This document shows positions 24,924 to 33,744 of a DNA stretch of 34,675 nt, piece by piece. Origin of the DNA: Bacillus sp. (in: firmicutes) (GTDB lineage: Bacteria; Bacillota; Bacilli; Bacillales; Bacillaceae). The notes under the pieces are model-generated. The model made no database searches, was not told the origin of the DNA, and was given only the letters and a program-made list of their open reading frames with translations. The position numbers and the translations under genes were made by a program. Numbering within the stretch: position 1 is the stretch's first letter; the number at the start of each line of letters is the position of its first letter. The stretch lies in contig JAPSLL010000024.1 in assembly GCA_031180805.1 (NCBI GenBank), positions 25,052-59,726 on the forward strand. Direction: 5' to 3'.

Positions 24924-25556
24924 TTAATACATAAATCGATTTTTAAAACGGAGTCGGTCAAATTTTTCAATTGATTCAGGTTTTACACGCTTTCCGATTC
25001 GTGCCATAAGACAATTTGCTGGGTGTGAGCTAATTTCAGGGTCGTCAGTAGCGTACCATTGCAAGCCACCAGCATTCATCATTTTTTCCATTACTTTACG
25101 GTATTCCCACACATTTAGCCCTGAGCCTTTTAAATCCCAATGCCAATAGTATTCAGTCGTGATAATGATATAATCTTCCATAAAGTCATCCATCATGGAA
25201 ACCTTTAGTAGATTTTTTCCAATAGAATAACCACGATATTCTGGGGCTACTTCTATTGCTCCTAATTCTATTAAATCCTCCATATTTCCTTCAGACCATC
25301 TTTCTAATGGATCCGGATAAAGGTATGTAACATAGCCAATGACCGTTTCATTTATTCGAGCAATAATGATCCTTCCCTCAGGTAAATCAGCAATTTCAAC
25401 TAAAGCTTGTTGCTGTTGTTTTGGTTGTCTAAATGCAACTAGACCTTCATGAAAGTGATAGCCAGCTAAAGTTTGTGCTGAAATAGGCCCCTCAATTAAG
25501 ATTGTTGCCTTCGGTGTTTTTAATTCTTTTGCATTGTATGTTTTAATATGGTGCAA
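24924..25556 (-). CDS. acuA: AcuA, GNAT-family protein acetyltransferase
   Basis: Acetyltransferase that acetylates and inactivates acetyl-CoA synthetase AcsA at its C-terminal lysine. The GNAT core is seen in IIIARINETVIGYVTYLYPD, with the acetyl-CoA-binding strand and loop IELGAIEVAPEYRGYSIGKN (about 95-115). Conserved C-terminal parts are TTEYYWHWDLKGSGLNVWEY and PEISSHPANCLMARIGKRV. The frame can open with GTG at 25565, but its ribosome site would be two bases away. GGCGGTGA lies five bases before TTG 25556, giving 210 aa, the B. subtilis length, so I chose TTG. First gene of acuABC, divergent from its substrate gene acsA across a 205-base regulatory gap. Confidence 0.93.
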   Translation of the reverse strand: MHHIKTYNAKELKTPKATILIEGPISAQTLAGYHFHEGLVAFRQPKQQQQALVEIADLPEGRIIIARINETVIGYVTYLYPDPLERWSEGNMEDLIELGAIEVAPEYRGYSIGKNLLKVSMMDDFMEDYIIITTEYYWHWDLKGSGLNVWEYRKVMEKMMNAGGLQWYATDDPEISSHPANCLMARIGKRVKPESIEKFDRLRFKNRFMY

Positions 25557-25630
25557 GTTGCTCACCGCCTTTTTCTGCGAATAATAGGTTCATAGATTGC
25601 ATTTATAATGTCGTTTTAATGGTTACATCC

Positions 25631-25666
25631 ATTATACAGGAATATTCACTAAATAAAGCGATTACA
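25631..25666 (-). promoter_or_regulatory. acuABC promoter with cre-like site over its -35
   Basis: On the minus strand the -10 is TATAAT (25636 to 25631). The -35 region coincides with a cre-like sequence TGTAATCGCTTTAT (25666 to 25653), which fits TGWAARCGYTWNCW at 12 of 14. CcpA bound here would block RNA polymerase, in line with known catabolite repression of acuABC in B. subtilis. Confidence 0.6.
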
Positions 25667-25697
25667 TCACGATAAACCTCAAATATTTTTTAAAAAA

Positions 25698-25726
25698 TTG
25701 TGAAAAATGAAATATTGTACTATAAT
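25698..25726 (+). promoter_or_regulatory. SigA promoter of acsA
   Basis: TTGTGA (25698-25703), a 17-bp spacer and a perfect TATAAT (25721-25726), followed by AAGGGGG as ribosome binding site. The divergent acu cre site lies about 30 bases upstream of the -35. Confidence 0.65.
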
Positions 25727-25761
25727 TATAGTGTAAATTCTTACATAAGGGGGAGTTTTAT

Positions 25762-27477
25762 ATGAAATTGGAAGCGTTGCCATCAACGAAGGGGAATCAT
25801 AATTTAACAAACTATGACGAGGTATACGCATCGTTTAATTGGGAGATAGCTGAAAAGAATTTTTCATGGTATGAAACTGGTAAACTAAACGCAGCTTACG
25901 AAGCGATTGATAAACATACTGAAACATTCCGAAAAAATAAAATTGCCCTTTATTACCGTGATCCGAATCGCAATGAGAAATATACGTTTAGAGAAATGAA
26001 AGATCTCTCCAACAAAGCAGCAAATGTATTAAAAACTACAGCGGACGTTCAAAAAGGTGATCGCCTTTTTGTCTTTATGCCTAGAACACCTGAATTATAT
26101 TTTGTTGTACTAGGAGCAATAAAGCTAGGTGCGATAGTTGGACCATTATTTGAAGCATTTATGGAAGGTGCTGTCAAAGATCGATTAGAAGATAGTGAAG
26201 CAAAAGTGATTGTTACTACTCCAGAATTATTAAACAGAATTCCGGTAAATGAACTTCCTGCATTACAGCATGTTGTTGTTGTTGGAAGTGATGTAGATAC
26301 GACAAAACATATTGATTTCTTAAAAGAAATGGAAAAGGCAAGTAAAACGCTTGATATTGTCTGGGTTGAAAAAACAGATGGTCTTCTTTTACATTACACA
26401 TCAGGTTCAACTGGTAAACCAAAAGGAGTTCTTCATGTGCATCAAGCCATTGTACAACACTATCAAACTGCACAATGGGTTCTAGATATAAAAGAAGATG
26501 ATGTCTATTGGTGTACAGCTGATCCAGGCTGGGTTACCGGAACAGTTTACGGTATTTTTGGACCATGGTTATCTGGTGCTTCAAATGTGATTGTTGGTGG
26601 ACGGTTTAGTCCTGAAACTTGGTATCAAACGATAGAAGATTACGGTGTAACGGTATGGTATAGTGCACCTACTGCATTTCGAATGTTAATGGGTGCAGGT
26701 GATGAGCTTGTAAAGCAATTTGATTTAAGCTCACTTAGACATATCTTAAGTGTTGGGGAACCGTTAAACCCTGAGGTGGTAAGATGGGGAGTAAAAGTAT
26801 TTGATAAACGAATTCATGATACATGGTGGATGACAGAAACTGGGGCACAGTTGATTTGTAACTATCCTTGTATGGAGATAAAGCCAGGTTCAATGGGAAA
26901 ACCTATTCCAGGAGTTGAAGCAGCAATTGTTGATGATCAAGGGAATATTTTGCCACCATATCGTATGGGGAATTTAGCAATAAAAAAAGGCTGGCCATCA
27001 ATGATGTACACAATCTGGAATAACAAAGAAAAATATGAATCATATTTTATGCCAGGTGAATGGTACGTATCAGGAGACTCTGCATATATGGATGAAGATG
27101 GTTATTTCTGGTTCCAAGGAAGAATTGATGATGTAATTATGACATCAGGTGAACGAGTTGGTCCGTTTGAGGTTGAAAGTAAACTAATCGAGCATCCAGC
27201 AATTGCAGAGGCAGGAGTAATTGGAAAACCAGATCCTGTTCGAGGAGAAATTATTAAAGCGTTTGTTGCCCTTCGCGAAGGTTATGAAGCAACAGATGAA
27301 TTGAAAGAGGAAATACGGACCTTTGTAAAAAAAGGTTTAGCCGCTCATGCTGCACCTCGTGAAATTGAATTTCGTGATAAGCTACCAAAGACACGAAGTG
27401 GAAAAATTATGCGGCGTGTACTTAAGGCATGGGAGCTTGATTTACCGACTGGTGATTTATCGACAATGGAAGATTAA
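25762..27477 (+). CDS. acsA: Acetyl-CoA synthetase AcsA
   Basis: AMP-forming ligase that turns acetate, ATP and CoA into acetyl-CoA by way of acetyl-AMP. The 571-aa protein has the adenylate-forming core motif YTSGSTGKPKGV (about 211-222), the A5-like TWWMTETGAQ, the hinge GRIDDVIMTSGERVG and the C-terminal PKTRSGKIMRR. Lys548 in that last motif is the catalytic lysine and the site that AcuA acetylates and AcuC deacetylates. ATG 25762 follows AAGGGGG. Transcribed away from acuABC and ends at a terminator shared with the convergent PBP gene. Assignment as acetate enzyme rests on similarity to B. subtilis AcsA and on the acu neighbours. Confidence 0.96.
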   Translation: MKLEALPSTKGNHNLTNYDEVYASFNWEIAEKNFSWYETGKLNAAYEAIDKHTETFRKNKIALYYRDPNRNEKYTFREMKDLSNKAANVLKTTADVQKGDRLFVFMPRTPELYFVVLGAIKLGAIVGPLFEAFMEGAVKDRLEDSEAKVIVTTPELLNRIPVNELPALQHVVVVGSDVDTTKHIDFLKEMEKASKTLDIVWVEKTDGLLLHYTSGSTGKPKGVLHVHQAIVQHYQTAQWVLDIKEDDVYWCTADPGWVTGTVYGIFGPWLSGASNVIVGGRFSPETWYQTIEDYGVTVWYSAPTAFRMLMGAGDELVKQFDLSSLRHILSVGEPLNPEVVRWGVKVFDKRIHDTWWMTETGAQLICNYPCMEIKPGSMGKPIPGVEAAIVDDQGNILPPYRMGNLAIKKGWPSMMYTIWNNKEKYESYFMPGEWYVSGDSAYMDEDGYFWFQGRIDDVIMTSGERVGPFEVESKLIEHPAIAEAGVIGKPDPVRGEIIKAFVALREGYEATDELKEEIRTFVKKGLAAHAAPREIEFRDKLPKTRSGKIMRRVLKAWELDLPTGDLSTMED

Positions 27478-27525
27478 CGATATGATATGTCCATCTAGAC
27501 TATTGATGAGATTTATCCTAAATAG

Positions 27526-27562
27526 AGTAAAAAAGATCCCTCAGAAAGGGATCTTTTTTACT
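27526..27562. terminator. Bidirectional terminator overlapping the PBP stop codon
   Basis: AGTAAAAAAGATCCCT (27526-27541) pairs perfectly with AGGGATCTTTTTTACT (27547-27562). It ends acsA on the plus strand. On the minus strand the PBP stop codon (27560-27558) lies inside the stem. Confidence 0.92.
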
Positions 27563-30500
27563 GTACTAAAGAAACATTAGCTACTTGATTTTCTGTAGTG
27601 TTATCAGGTTCATTCTCCGGTGCCTTAGTCGGAGCGTTTTCCGGAGCCTTAGTCGGAGCGTTTTCCGGAGCCTTAGCCGGAGCGTTTTCCGGAGCCTTAG
27701 CCGGAGCGTTTTCCGGAGCCTTAGCCGGAGCGTTTTCCGGAGCCTTAGCCGGAGTGTTTTCCGGAGCCTTAGCCGGAGCGTTTTCCGAAGCCTTGGCCGG
27801 ATCATTTTCCGGAGCCTTTGTAGTAGCCTTCGGAGGTTCTGTGTTCACCTTAGCTTCCGAGTAATTTCCAACTTTAATAATAGTTGATGGTGAAGATTCT
27901 CGACCAGCAACATCGACTGCTACAATATAGTATGCAGCAGGCTTCGTTCCGACAGTTACTCCTAATGTATCAGATGCATGTACTCTAGCTACTTTAGTGA
28001 AATTAGTTGAATTGTTTGCAGCTGCATAGACTCTGTAGCCGATAATATCATTTTCCCCATTAGCATTCCAGCTAATTCTCGAACCGTTTATTTGGACACC
28101 ACTAACTGCGTTAGGATTTGCCCCATTATCTGATAATACTTTATCCTCTATGATGACAAGATTTCCCCAATTAACAGTGCTAGGTAATAGGTTTTTTAGT
28201 TCATTAACACTGCCCACCCCATATCTATTAAGGATATCTTTAGAAATTGTAACACCGATCTGAACAAATTCAGACGGTGCAGAGCCTGGTACTTTATATG
28301 CCTTGCCGTTCATAAAGACAAATTTATTTTGGGTAAGGCTATTATCTACTTTACTGGGTAAATACTTAGCATTAAATAAATCTGTCTTTACTAAACCAGC
28401 GTCTTTGCATAAGGATGACGGTAGATCGCCTGTAAGTGAACAGTAAGAACGAGAAACAATTCCATCAGGCATTTGGAAACGCTCTTTTGGTGCAACGAGC
28501 TCTGGCTCCACCTCATGAGCTACATTCATGAGCTTAGCCCACAAAAGAATGTTCCTATTACTGTACGACAAGCCCTTATATGATTTTTCTAACGGTTTCG
28601 GTGTATCGTAACCAATCCACGTTCCGAAAGTAACATTTGGGTTAGATGCGACAAACCAAGCATCTTTATATTCCTGCCCAGTACCTGTTTTACCTGCCCA
28701 ATCTGCATTAAATGATAGATAGCCATTTAGTGAACTAGCGGTACCACTTTTAATAACATCTCGCATCATATCGATCGTTAAGTATGAAGTTTGCGGAGTA
28801 AATACATTTGTTTCAGTTTTTTCATGCTGAAAAATAATTTCTCCATTGCTATCTTCTATTTTCTCAATCATATATGCATCAATAAATTTCCCATTATTTG
28901 CAAAGGTTGTATAGGCATTAACATTTTCTTCTATAGTAACACCTGTCGTAAGGGCACCCAAGCTCATGGAAGGTGCGCCGTAATCATTCTTATGAAGACT
29001 AGTAAATCCCATCTTTTCAAGGTATGATAATGGATTTTGGTCTATAATACTCATATAAGTTTTTACAGCAGGAATATTATAAGAATGCTTTAAGGCATTT
29101 CGAATACTTGTTAACCCATGATAACCATCACCATAGTTACCCGGTTTGTATGGTTTATCTCCTGGAATATTTATTGTATATGGTGTATCAGCAATAATTG
29201 AACCTGGCTGTATCTTACCTAATTCCATTGCAGGTGCATAGACGAGTAATGGTTTCATCGTCGATCCATTAGCACGTTTTGCCTTTGTTGCATGATTTAA
29301 TGCTTCTCGGTCATAATCACGGCCACCAACAAAGCTGATGATTTTTCCTGATTTGTTTTCAATTAACATTCCACCAACCTCAACAGGTTCTTTAACAGTT
29401 ATTGTTTCTCCTGTATCAGGGTCCTCTTTTTCAACGGATCGATCACTTCCATAATATTCGTAGTCGGCAACGACCTTTTGCATTTTATCATAAATGTCTT
29501 TATTTATCGTTGTATGAATTTTATATCCATTATGTCGAATATCATTGTCTGCGAGTGTTTTGTACTGATTATAAAGCGTTTCATCCTTTTGTAAATCATC
29601 TTCTGTATAACCATCTTCCTCTGCAAGTTTGACTAAAATAATTTCTTTTGCACGATCCTCAATTTCATACGTAAGATAAGGATAGGTATCAACTGGTAAA
29701 GGCTTTTTATCTGTTAAGTTTGCACGAATATCGTATTTGAGAGCTTCATTATATTCCTTCTCTGTAATAAACCCCCCTGTATACATTCGGCTTAAAACCG
29801 TTTTCATTCTGTTAATACCTGGCTCAAGATCTTCTTTTACCTTGCCCCCATCATTTGAAAATGGCGTATAACGAAATGGACTTTGTGGTAACCCAGCTAT
29901 GAATGCGGATTGAGCAAGATTTAAATCCTTTGCATTAACACCGAAAATACCTTTTGCAGCAGCTTGAACACCTGCAATATTTCTTCCGTTTGAATTACGG
30001 CCAAAATCAGTCACGTTTAAATAAGCTTCAAGTATTTCATCTTTTTTAAAAAACTTTTCTAATCTTAATGCAAGTAATATTTCCTTTGCTTTTCGATCAA
30101 AGGATACTTCACTTGTTAAGATTTGATTTTTTATTAATTGCTGAGTTAAGGTACTACCACCTGTTTGTACCGATGCATTTGTAAATTCCTGAAATAACGC
30201 ACGCATAATTGCCTTCGGAACGACCCCGTCATGCTCATAAAAGAGTTCATCTTCAGTAGCAATAACGGCATTAATTAAATGTTTAGAAATATCTTTTAGT
30301 TGTACTTCCTCACGTTCAATATCTGAATTGAGTTTACCGAGATAAACATTGTTCGCGAAGTATACATCTGACGATTCCTCATAATTGTATATTTCATTTT
30401 TCATTACTTGATATGAACGAATTGGTTCGTCCTTAACTAATGAGGCAAAATAGCCAGCCCCTACTCCTCCAGCAAAGCATATACCAATTAGGCCTATAAC

Positions 30501-30611
30501 TACAAATAATAAGATAAGATTACTAACAACTTGATAGACAATACCTAATCTTTTTGATATATCTTTGTTAAAAGGAGAGTAGCGCCTCAGCTTGGTTTCC
30601 TTTTTTTCCAT
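27558..30611 (-). CDS. Class A penicillin-binding protein with FN3-like domain and repeat tail
   Basis: Bifunctional peptidoglycan synthase, 1017 aa, anchored by one N-terminal helix (about 27-53) with the body outside. The glycosyltransferase domain has ATEDELFYEHDG (118-129, catalytic Glu) and GGSTLTQQLIKNQ (151-163). The transpeptidase has the nucleophile motif STMK (450-453), SYN (510-512) and KTG (641-643). A FN3-like module (about 828-918, SRISWNANGENDIIGYRVYA onward) and nine 8-residue K-A-P-E-N-x-P-x repeats (about 932-1003) follow. This layout recalls PBP1/PonA of B. subtilis, but the location beside tyrS differs, so I give no symbol. ATG 30611 follows GGGGGGAT. The tail may bind or span the wall. 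Confidence 0.93.
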   Translation of the reverse strand: MEKKETKLRRYSPFNKDISKRLGIVYQVVSNLILLFVVIGLIGICFAGGVGAGYFASLVKDEPIRSYQVMKNEIYNYEESSDVYFANNVYLGKLNSDIEREEVQLKDISKHLINAVIATEDELFYEHDGVVPKAIMRALFQEFTNASVQTGGSTLTQQLIKNQILTSEVSFDRKAKEILLALRLEKFFKKDEILEAYLNVTDFGRNSNGRNIAGVQAAAKGIFGVNAKDLNLAQSAFIAGLPQSPFRYTPFSNDGGKVKEDLEPGINRMKTVLSRMYTGGFITEKEYNEALKYDIRANLTDKKPLPVDTYPYLTYEIEDRAKEIILVKLAEEDGYTEDDLQKDETLYNQYKTLADNDIRHNGYKIHTTINKDIYDKMQKVVADYEYYGSDRSVEKEDPDTGETITVKEPVEVGGMLIENKSGKIISFVGGRDYDREALNHATKAKRANGSTMKPLLVYAPAMELGKIQPGSIIADTPYTINIPGDKPYKPGNYGDGYHGLTSIRNALKHSYNIPAVKTYMSIIDQNPLSYLEKMGFTSLHKNDYGAPSMSLGALTTGVTIEENVNAYTTFANNGKFIDAYMIEKIEDSNGEIIFQHEKTETNVFTPQTSYLTIDMMRDVIKSGTASSLNGYLSFNADWAGKTGTGQEYKDAWFVASNPNVTFGTWIGYDTPKPLEKSYKGLSYSNRNILLWAKLMNVAHEVEPELVAPKERFQMPDGIVSRSYCSLTGDLPSSLCKDAGLVKTDLFNAKYLPSKVDNSLTQNKFVFMNGKAYKVPGSAPSEFVQIGVTISKDILNRYGVGSVNELKNLLPSTVNWGNLVIIEDKVLSDNGANPNAVSGVQINGSRISWNANGENDIIGYRVYAAANNSTNFTKVARVHASDTLGVTVGTKPAAYYIVAVDVAGRESSPSTIIKVGNYSEAKVNTEPPKATTKAPENDPAKASENAPAKAPENTPAKAPENAPAKAPENAPAKAPENAPAKAPENAPTKAPENAPTKAPENEPDNTTENQVANVSLVQ
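27603..27818 (-). repeat. 24-bp tandem repeats coding the PBP C-terminal tail
   Basis: Nine units of 24 bp, each coding K-A-P-E-N-x-P-x. Middle units are identical in protein (KAPENAPA), while outer ones vary (D, T, E at the sixth position, S for P in one). On the plus strand the unit reads TTTTCCGGAGCCTTAGCCGG and four more bases. Unit number is likely to vary between strains by slippage. Confidence 0.95.
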
Positions 30612-30637
30612 ATGCTATCCCCCCTGAATCGTTTTTT

Positions 30638-30646
30638 ATTATACCA
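30638..30646 (-). promoter_or_regulatory. Candidate extended -10 promoter of the PBP gene
   Basis: On the minus strand TGGTATAAT (30646 to 30638), an extended -10, about 27 bases before the ATG. The -35 is weak. Confidence 0.45.
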
Positions 30647-30695
30647 TAGGAACTAGAAATAATTGTATGCTTTTGTTCATAACTCGCTTTTGTAT

Positions 30696-30724
30696 TTGAC
30701 ATTTAATGAGCAATATGGTTAAAT
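30696..30724 (+). promoter_or_regulatory. Candidate tyrS promoter
   Basis: Perfect TTGACA (30696-30701), a 17-bp spacer and TTAAAT (30719-30724), placed about 45-50 bases before the conserved T-box stem I elements. Confidence 0.5.
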
Positions 30725-30769
30725 TTCATTTATTAAAACTACATAGGAAATTGCTAAGATTGGTTTAAG

Positions 30770-30990
30770 TAGTGAAGGTCTCCCTATTATAGAGAGCTGA
30801 TGTTTGGTGGAAATCAGCATACAGGCTTTTCATGAATTACGTCCATGAGCTGCTTTTTTGAAAGGATCTTGATCTGATTAGAAAAAGACGGGTAAACCGT
30901 TATATAACCGAGTGAGGATTTTGATAGTAAAATCCTAAGTAGGGTGGTACCGCGATTTTTCGCCCCTTCAGTAATGAAGGGGCTTTTTTG
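30770..30990 (+). promoter_or_regulatory. Tyrosine-specific T-box riboswitch leader
   Basis: The tyrS leader senses uncharged tRNA-Tyr. Stem I carries AGAGAG (30791-30796), and the specifier loop region CATGAATTACGTCCATG has UAC, a tyrosine codon, at 30838-30840. A stable stem follows (AGGATTTT / AAAATCCT, 30915-30936). The T-box itself is AGGGTGGTACCGCG (30941-30954), whose UGGU can pair with the ACCA end of tRNA-Tyr. The competing terminator is at 30962-30989. Uncharged tRNA should favour the antiterminator and allow tyrS expression. Confidence 0.95.
30962..30989 (+). terminator. Attenuator terminator of the tyrS T-box
   Basis: GCCCCTTCA (30962-30970) pairs with TGAAGGGGC (30975-30983), loop GTAA, then TTTTTT. 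Confidence 0.95.
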
Positions 30991-31041
30991 CGTTTTAGAC
31001 TATAAAATTCAAAATAAAATAGCTAAAAAGGAGATAAGAAC

Positions 31042-32304
31042 ATGAGTGAACTATTAAAAGATTTACAATTTAGAGGCTTAGTAAATCAGGTTACAGATGA
31101 AGAAGGATTAACAGAGCTTTTAGAAAAAGAGAAAATTAATCTCTATGCTGGATTTGATCCTACAGCAGATAGTCTTCACATCGGACATTTATTACCAATA
31201 CTAACCCTTAAACGGTTTCAATTGAATGGACATCATCCAATCGCTCTTGTTGGTGGAGCGACTGGTTTAATTGGTGATCCAAGTGGCAAAAAAGCTGAAA
31301 GAACATTAAATACGACTGATATCGTTCAAGATTGGTCAGATCGAATTAAAGGTCAGCTTTCAAGATTTTTGGACTTTGATGCAAAGGAAAATCCGGCAAT
31401 AATTGAGAATAATTACAATTGGATAGGCAGTCTTGATGTTATTTCCTTCCTACGTGATGTTGGTAAAAACTTTGGCATTAATTATATGCTTGCTAAAGAT
31501 TCAGTGAAGACACGAATTGAATCAGGTATTTCGTTTACAGAATTTAGCTATATGATATTACAATCATATGATTTCCTAAAGCTATACCAAAATAATAATT
31601 GTAAGCTGCAAATTGGTGGTAGTGATCAATGGGGGAATATAACTTCTGGTTTAGAATTAATCCGTAAATCAGAGGAGAATGCAAAAGCATATGGTTTAAC
31701 AATCCCGTTAGTTACGAAGGCAGATGGTACAAAATTCGGTAAAACTGAAGGTGGTGCAATTTGGTTAGATGCAGAAAAGACATCTCCATATGAGTTTTAC
31801 CAATTTTGGATTAACACTGATGACCGTGATGTCATTAAATACTTAAAGTACTTTACATTCCTATCTAAACAAGAAATTGAACAGTTTGAAGAAGAGGTTA
31901 AGCAGGCACCTGAAAAACGCTTGGCACAAAAGGCACTTGCGGAAGAAATGACAAAGCTTGTTCATGGAGAAGCTGATTTGGAACGAGCGGTAAAAATCTC
32001 TGCTGCACTATTTAGCGGTGATATAAAACAGTTAACAGCAGATGAAATATTAGAGGGATTCAAGGATGTACCTTCAACAAAAGTTGAGGAGGCGGAAATT
32101 GGCTTAATTGACTTGCTTATTCATGCAAAAATTTCTCCATCAAAACGACAAGCTCGCGAGGATATTTCAAATGGCGCCATTTATATTAATGGAGAAAGAG
32201 TTCAAGATCTAGAAAAAATTATCTCAACTGAAGACAAAATTGGTGGGCAATTTACAGTTATTCGTAGAGGAAAGAAAAAATATTTTCTTATTCGCTATGT
32301 ATAA
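31042..32304 (+). CDS. tyrS: Tyrosyl-tRNA synthetase TyrS
   Basis: Class I aminoacyl-tRNA synthetase that charges tRNA-Tyr; cytoplasmic homodimer. The 420 aa match the bacterial TyrRS1 form. HIGH is HIGHLLP (about 47-53) after AGFDPTADSL. The KMSKS motif is KFGKT (231-235), the usual TyrRS1 variant. Tyrosine-binding QIGGSDQWGN precedes it. The C-terminal S4-like RNA-binding domain (about 353-415) begins at the segment KISPSKRQAREDISNGAIYI. ATG 31042 follows AAGGAGAT. It is controlled by the T-box leader and ends in a strong terminator. Confidence 0.97.
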   Translation: MSELLKDLQFRGLVNQVTDEEGLTELLEKEKINLYAGFDPTADSLHIGHLLPILTLKRFQLNGHHPIALVGGATGLIGDPSGKKAERTLNTTDIVQDWSDRIKGQLSRFLDFDAKENPAIIENNYNWIGSLDVISFLRDVGKNFGINYMLAKDSVKTRIESGISFTEFSYMILQSYDFLKLYQNNNCKLQIGGSDQWGNITSGLELIRKSEENAKAYGLTIPLVTKADGTKFGKTEGGAIWLDAEKTSPYEFYQFWINTDDRDVIKYLKYFTFLSKQEIEQFEEEVKQAPEKRLAQKALAEEMTKLVHGEADLERAVKISAALFSGDIKQLTADEILEGFKDVPSTKVEEAEIGLIDLLIHAKISPSKRQAREDISNGAIYINGERVQDLEKIISTEDKIGGQFTVIRRGKKKYFLIRYV

Positions 32305-32340
32305 TGTAATAAAATAAGGCAAACACGAAAGAATATATAG

Positions 32341-32387
32341 GGCCGACATTTATCGTATAGTGTATGTACGTGAATGTCGGCCTTTTT
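32341..32387 (+). terminator. Terminator of tyrS
   Basis: GGCCGACATT (32341-32350) pairs with AATGTCGGCC (32373-32382), then TTTTT. Confidence 0.92.
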
Positions 32388-32454
32388 ATTTAAAAGGATT
32401 AGGGGATAATTCTAAAATTTTATTCATAATTGATTTGACTTAGGTACTAAAATA

Positions 32455-32485
32455 TTGACTCTATAGCTGCTATAGGGTTTATATT
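32455..32485 (+). promoter_or_regulatory. MerR-type operator-promoter of bmr
   Basis: TTGACT (32455-32460), a 19-bp spacer and TATATT (32480-32485). The spacer contains the perfect dyad CTATAGC-T-GCTATAG (32461-32475), extendable with one mismatch on each side. Overlong 19-bp spacers with a central dyad are the signature of MerR-family activated promoters, where drug-bound regulator untwists DNA. BmrR, encoded by the second gene, is the expected ligand. Confidence 0.85.
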
Positions 32486-32526
32486 GAATCTAGAAGTTTA
32501 TTTTTAACAGTATAAGGAGAATAAGG

Positions 32527-33717
32527 ATGAAAAAGCAGAAAGTGACATTGGCTATATTATTAACAAATTTATTTATTGCATTTTTAGGTATTGGCCTTGT
32601 CATACCAGTTATGCCAACGATCATGAATGAACTTAATTTAACAGGGGCAATTGTCGGCTATTTAGTTGCTGCATTTGCTATAGCGCAATTACTTATCTCA
32701 CCGATAGCAGGCAGGTGGGTTGATAAATTTGGAAGAAAAAAGATGATCACACTCGGATTAATTATTTTTAGTTTATCAGAGTTTTTATTTGCTATTGGTG
32801 AATCGATCGAGATTCTTTTTATTTCAAGGGTGTTAGGTGGATTTAGTGCAGCATTTATTATGCCAGCTGTTACAGCATTTATTGCAGATATTACAAATTC
32901 TGAAACTAGACCTAAAGCACTAGGATATATGTCGGCTGCCATTTCAACTGGTTTTATCATTGGGCCAGGTATTGGAGGTTTTTTAGCAGAGCTTGGACAT
33001 CGGATACCATTTTATTCTGCATCAATTTTAGCTTTGTTCGCGGCGTTCTTTTCAATTGTCATGCTTCGGGAACCAGAACGTAATCATGAAGAGGATGCAC
33101 AAGAGCACATCACCGGATTTAAACGTATTTTTGAATCAAAATATATGATCGCTTTCGTGATTATATTTATTTCTGCATTTGGCTTAGCGGCATTTGAATC
33201 TTTATTTTCACTATTTGTCGATCATAAATTTAACTTTTCTCCAAAGGATATAGCGATAATTATCACTGGAGGGGCAATTGTTGGAGCAATTTCGCAAGTA
33301 TTACTTTTCGATCGTTTAACGAGTTTACTTGGGGAAATACGTTTAGTACGTTATAGCTTAATTTTTTCAGCTGTATTAGTCTTCCTGATGACAGTAGTCC
33401 ATTCATATTTCACTATCCTTTTTGTAACAGTTATCTTATTTGTTGGATTTGATTTAATGCGACCGGCTATTACATCCTATTTGTCAAACATTGCAGGTAA
33501 TGAGCAGGGCTTTGTTGGTGGTATGAATTCAATGTTTACAAGTATTGGAAATGTCTTAGGGCCAATTATTGGAGGGATTTTATTTGATGTTGATTTAAAC
33601 TATCCATTTTACTTTGCAACAGTCCTCTTAGCTATCGGTGTAGGAATTTCATTTGCATGGAAAAGGCAAAAGGGAGCTGATAAGTATAAAGCACCGTCTT
33701 TCAATAATGCAAAATAA
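32527..33717 (+). CDS. bmr: Bmr/Blt-type MFS multidrug efflux transporter
   Basis: Proton-driven drug exporter of the major facilitator superfamily (DHA1 family), 396 aa with about twelve membrane helices. Motif A is GRWVDKFGRKK (62-72) in loop 2-3. The antiporter motif C is GFIIGPGIGGFLAE (about 142-155) in helix 5. The N-terminus (TNLFIAFLGIGLVIPVMP) is also typical of Bmr, Blt and NorA. ATG 32527 follows AAGGAG. The downstream bmrR in the same orientation, 27 bases away, indicates the Bmr rather than the Blt arrangement. Substrates expected from the family are lipophilic cations such as rhodamine and quinolones; not provable here. Confidence 0.88.
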   Translation: MKKQKVTLAILLTNLFIAFLGIGLVIPVMPTIMNELNLTGAIVGYLVAAFAIAQLLISPIAGRWVDKFGRKKMITLGLIIFSLSEFLFAIGESIEILFISRVLGGFSAAFIMPAVTAFIADITNSETRPKALGYMSAAISTGFIIGPGIGGFLAELGHRIPFYSASILALFAAFFSIVMLREPERNHEEDAQEHITGFKRIFESKYMIAFVIIFISAFGLAAFESLFSLFVDHKFNFSPKDIAIIITGGAIVGAISQVLLFDRLTSLLGEIRLVRYSLIFSAVLVFLMTVVHSYFTILFVTVILFVGFDLMRPAITSYLSNIAGNEQGFVGGMNSMFTSIGNVLGPIIGGILFDVDLNYPFYFATVLLAIGVGISFAWKRQKGADKYKAPSFNNAK

Positions 33718-33744
33718 GACGTTAAATGATAAGGAAGAATGGCT

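Noticed and set aside
25690-25712. CodY-like box upstream of acsA
   Set aside because: The best alignment to AATTTTCWGAAAATT has four or more mismatches, which is expected by chance in AT-rich DNA.
27585-27887. Open frames antisense to the PBP tail with regular Ser/Gly/Ala-rich repeats
   Set aside because: They arise from the 24-bp repeats being free of stops in every frame. They have no ribosome sites and lie fully inside the PBP gene.
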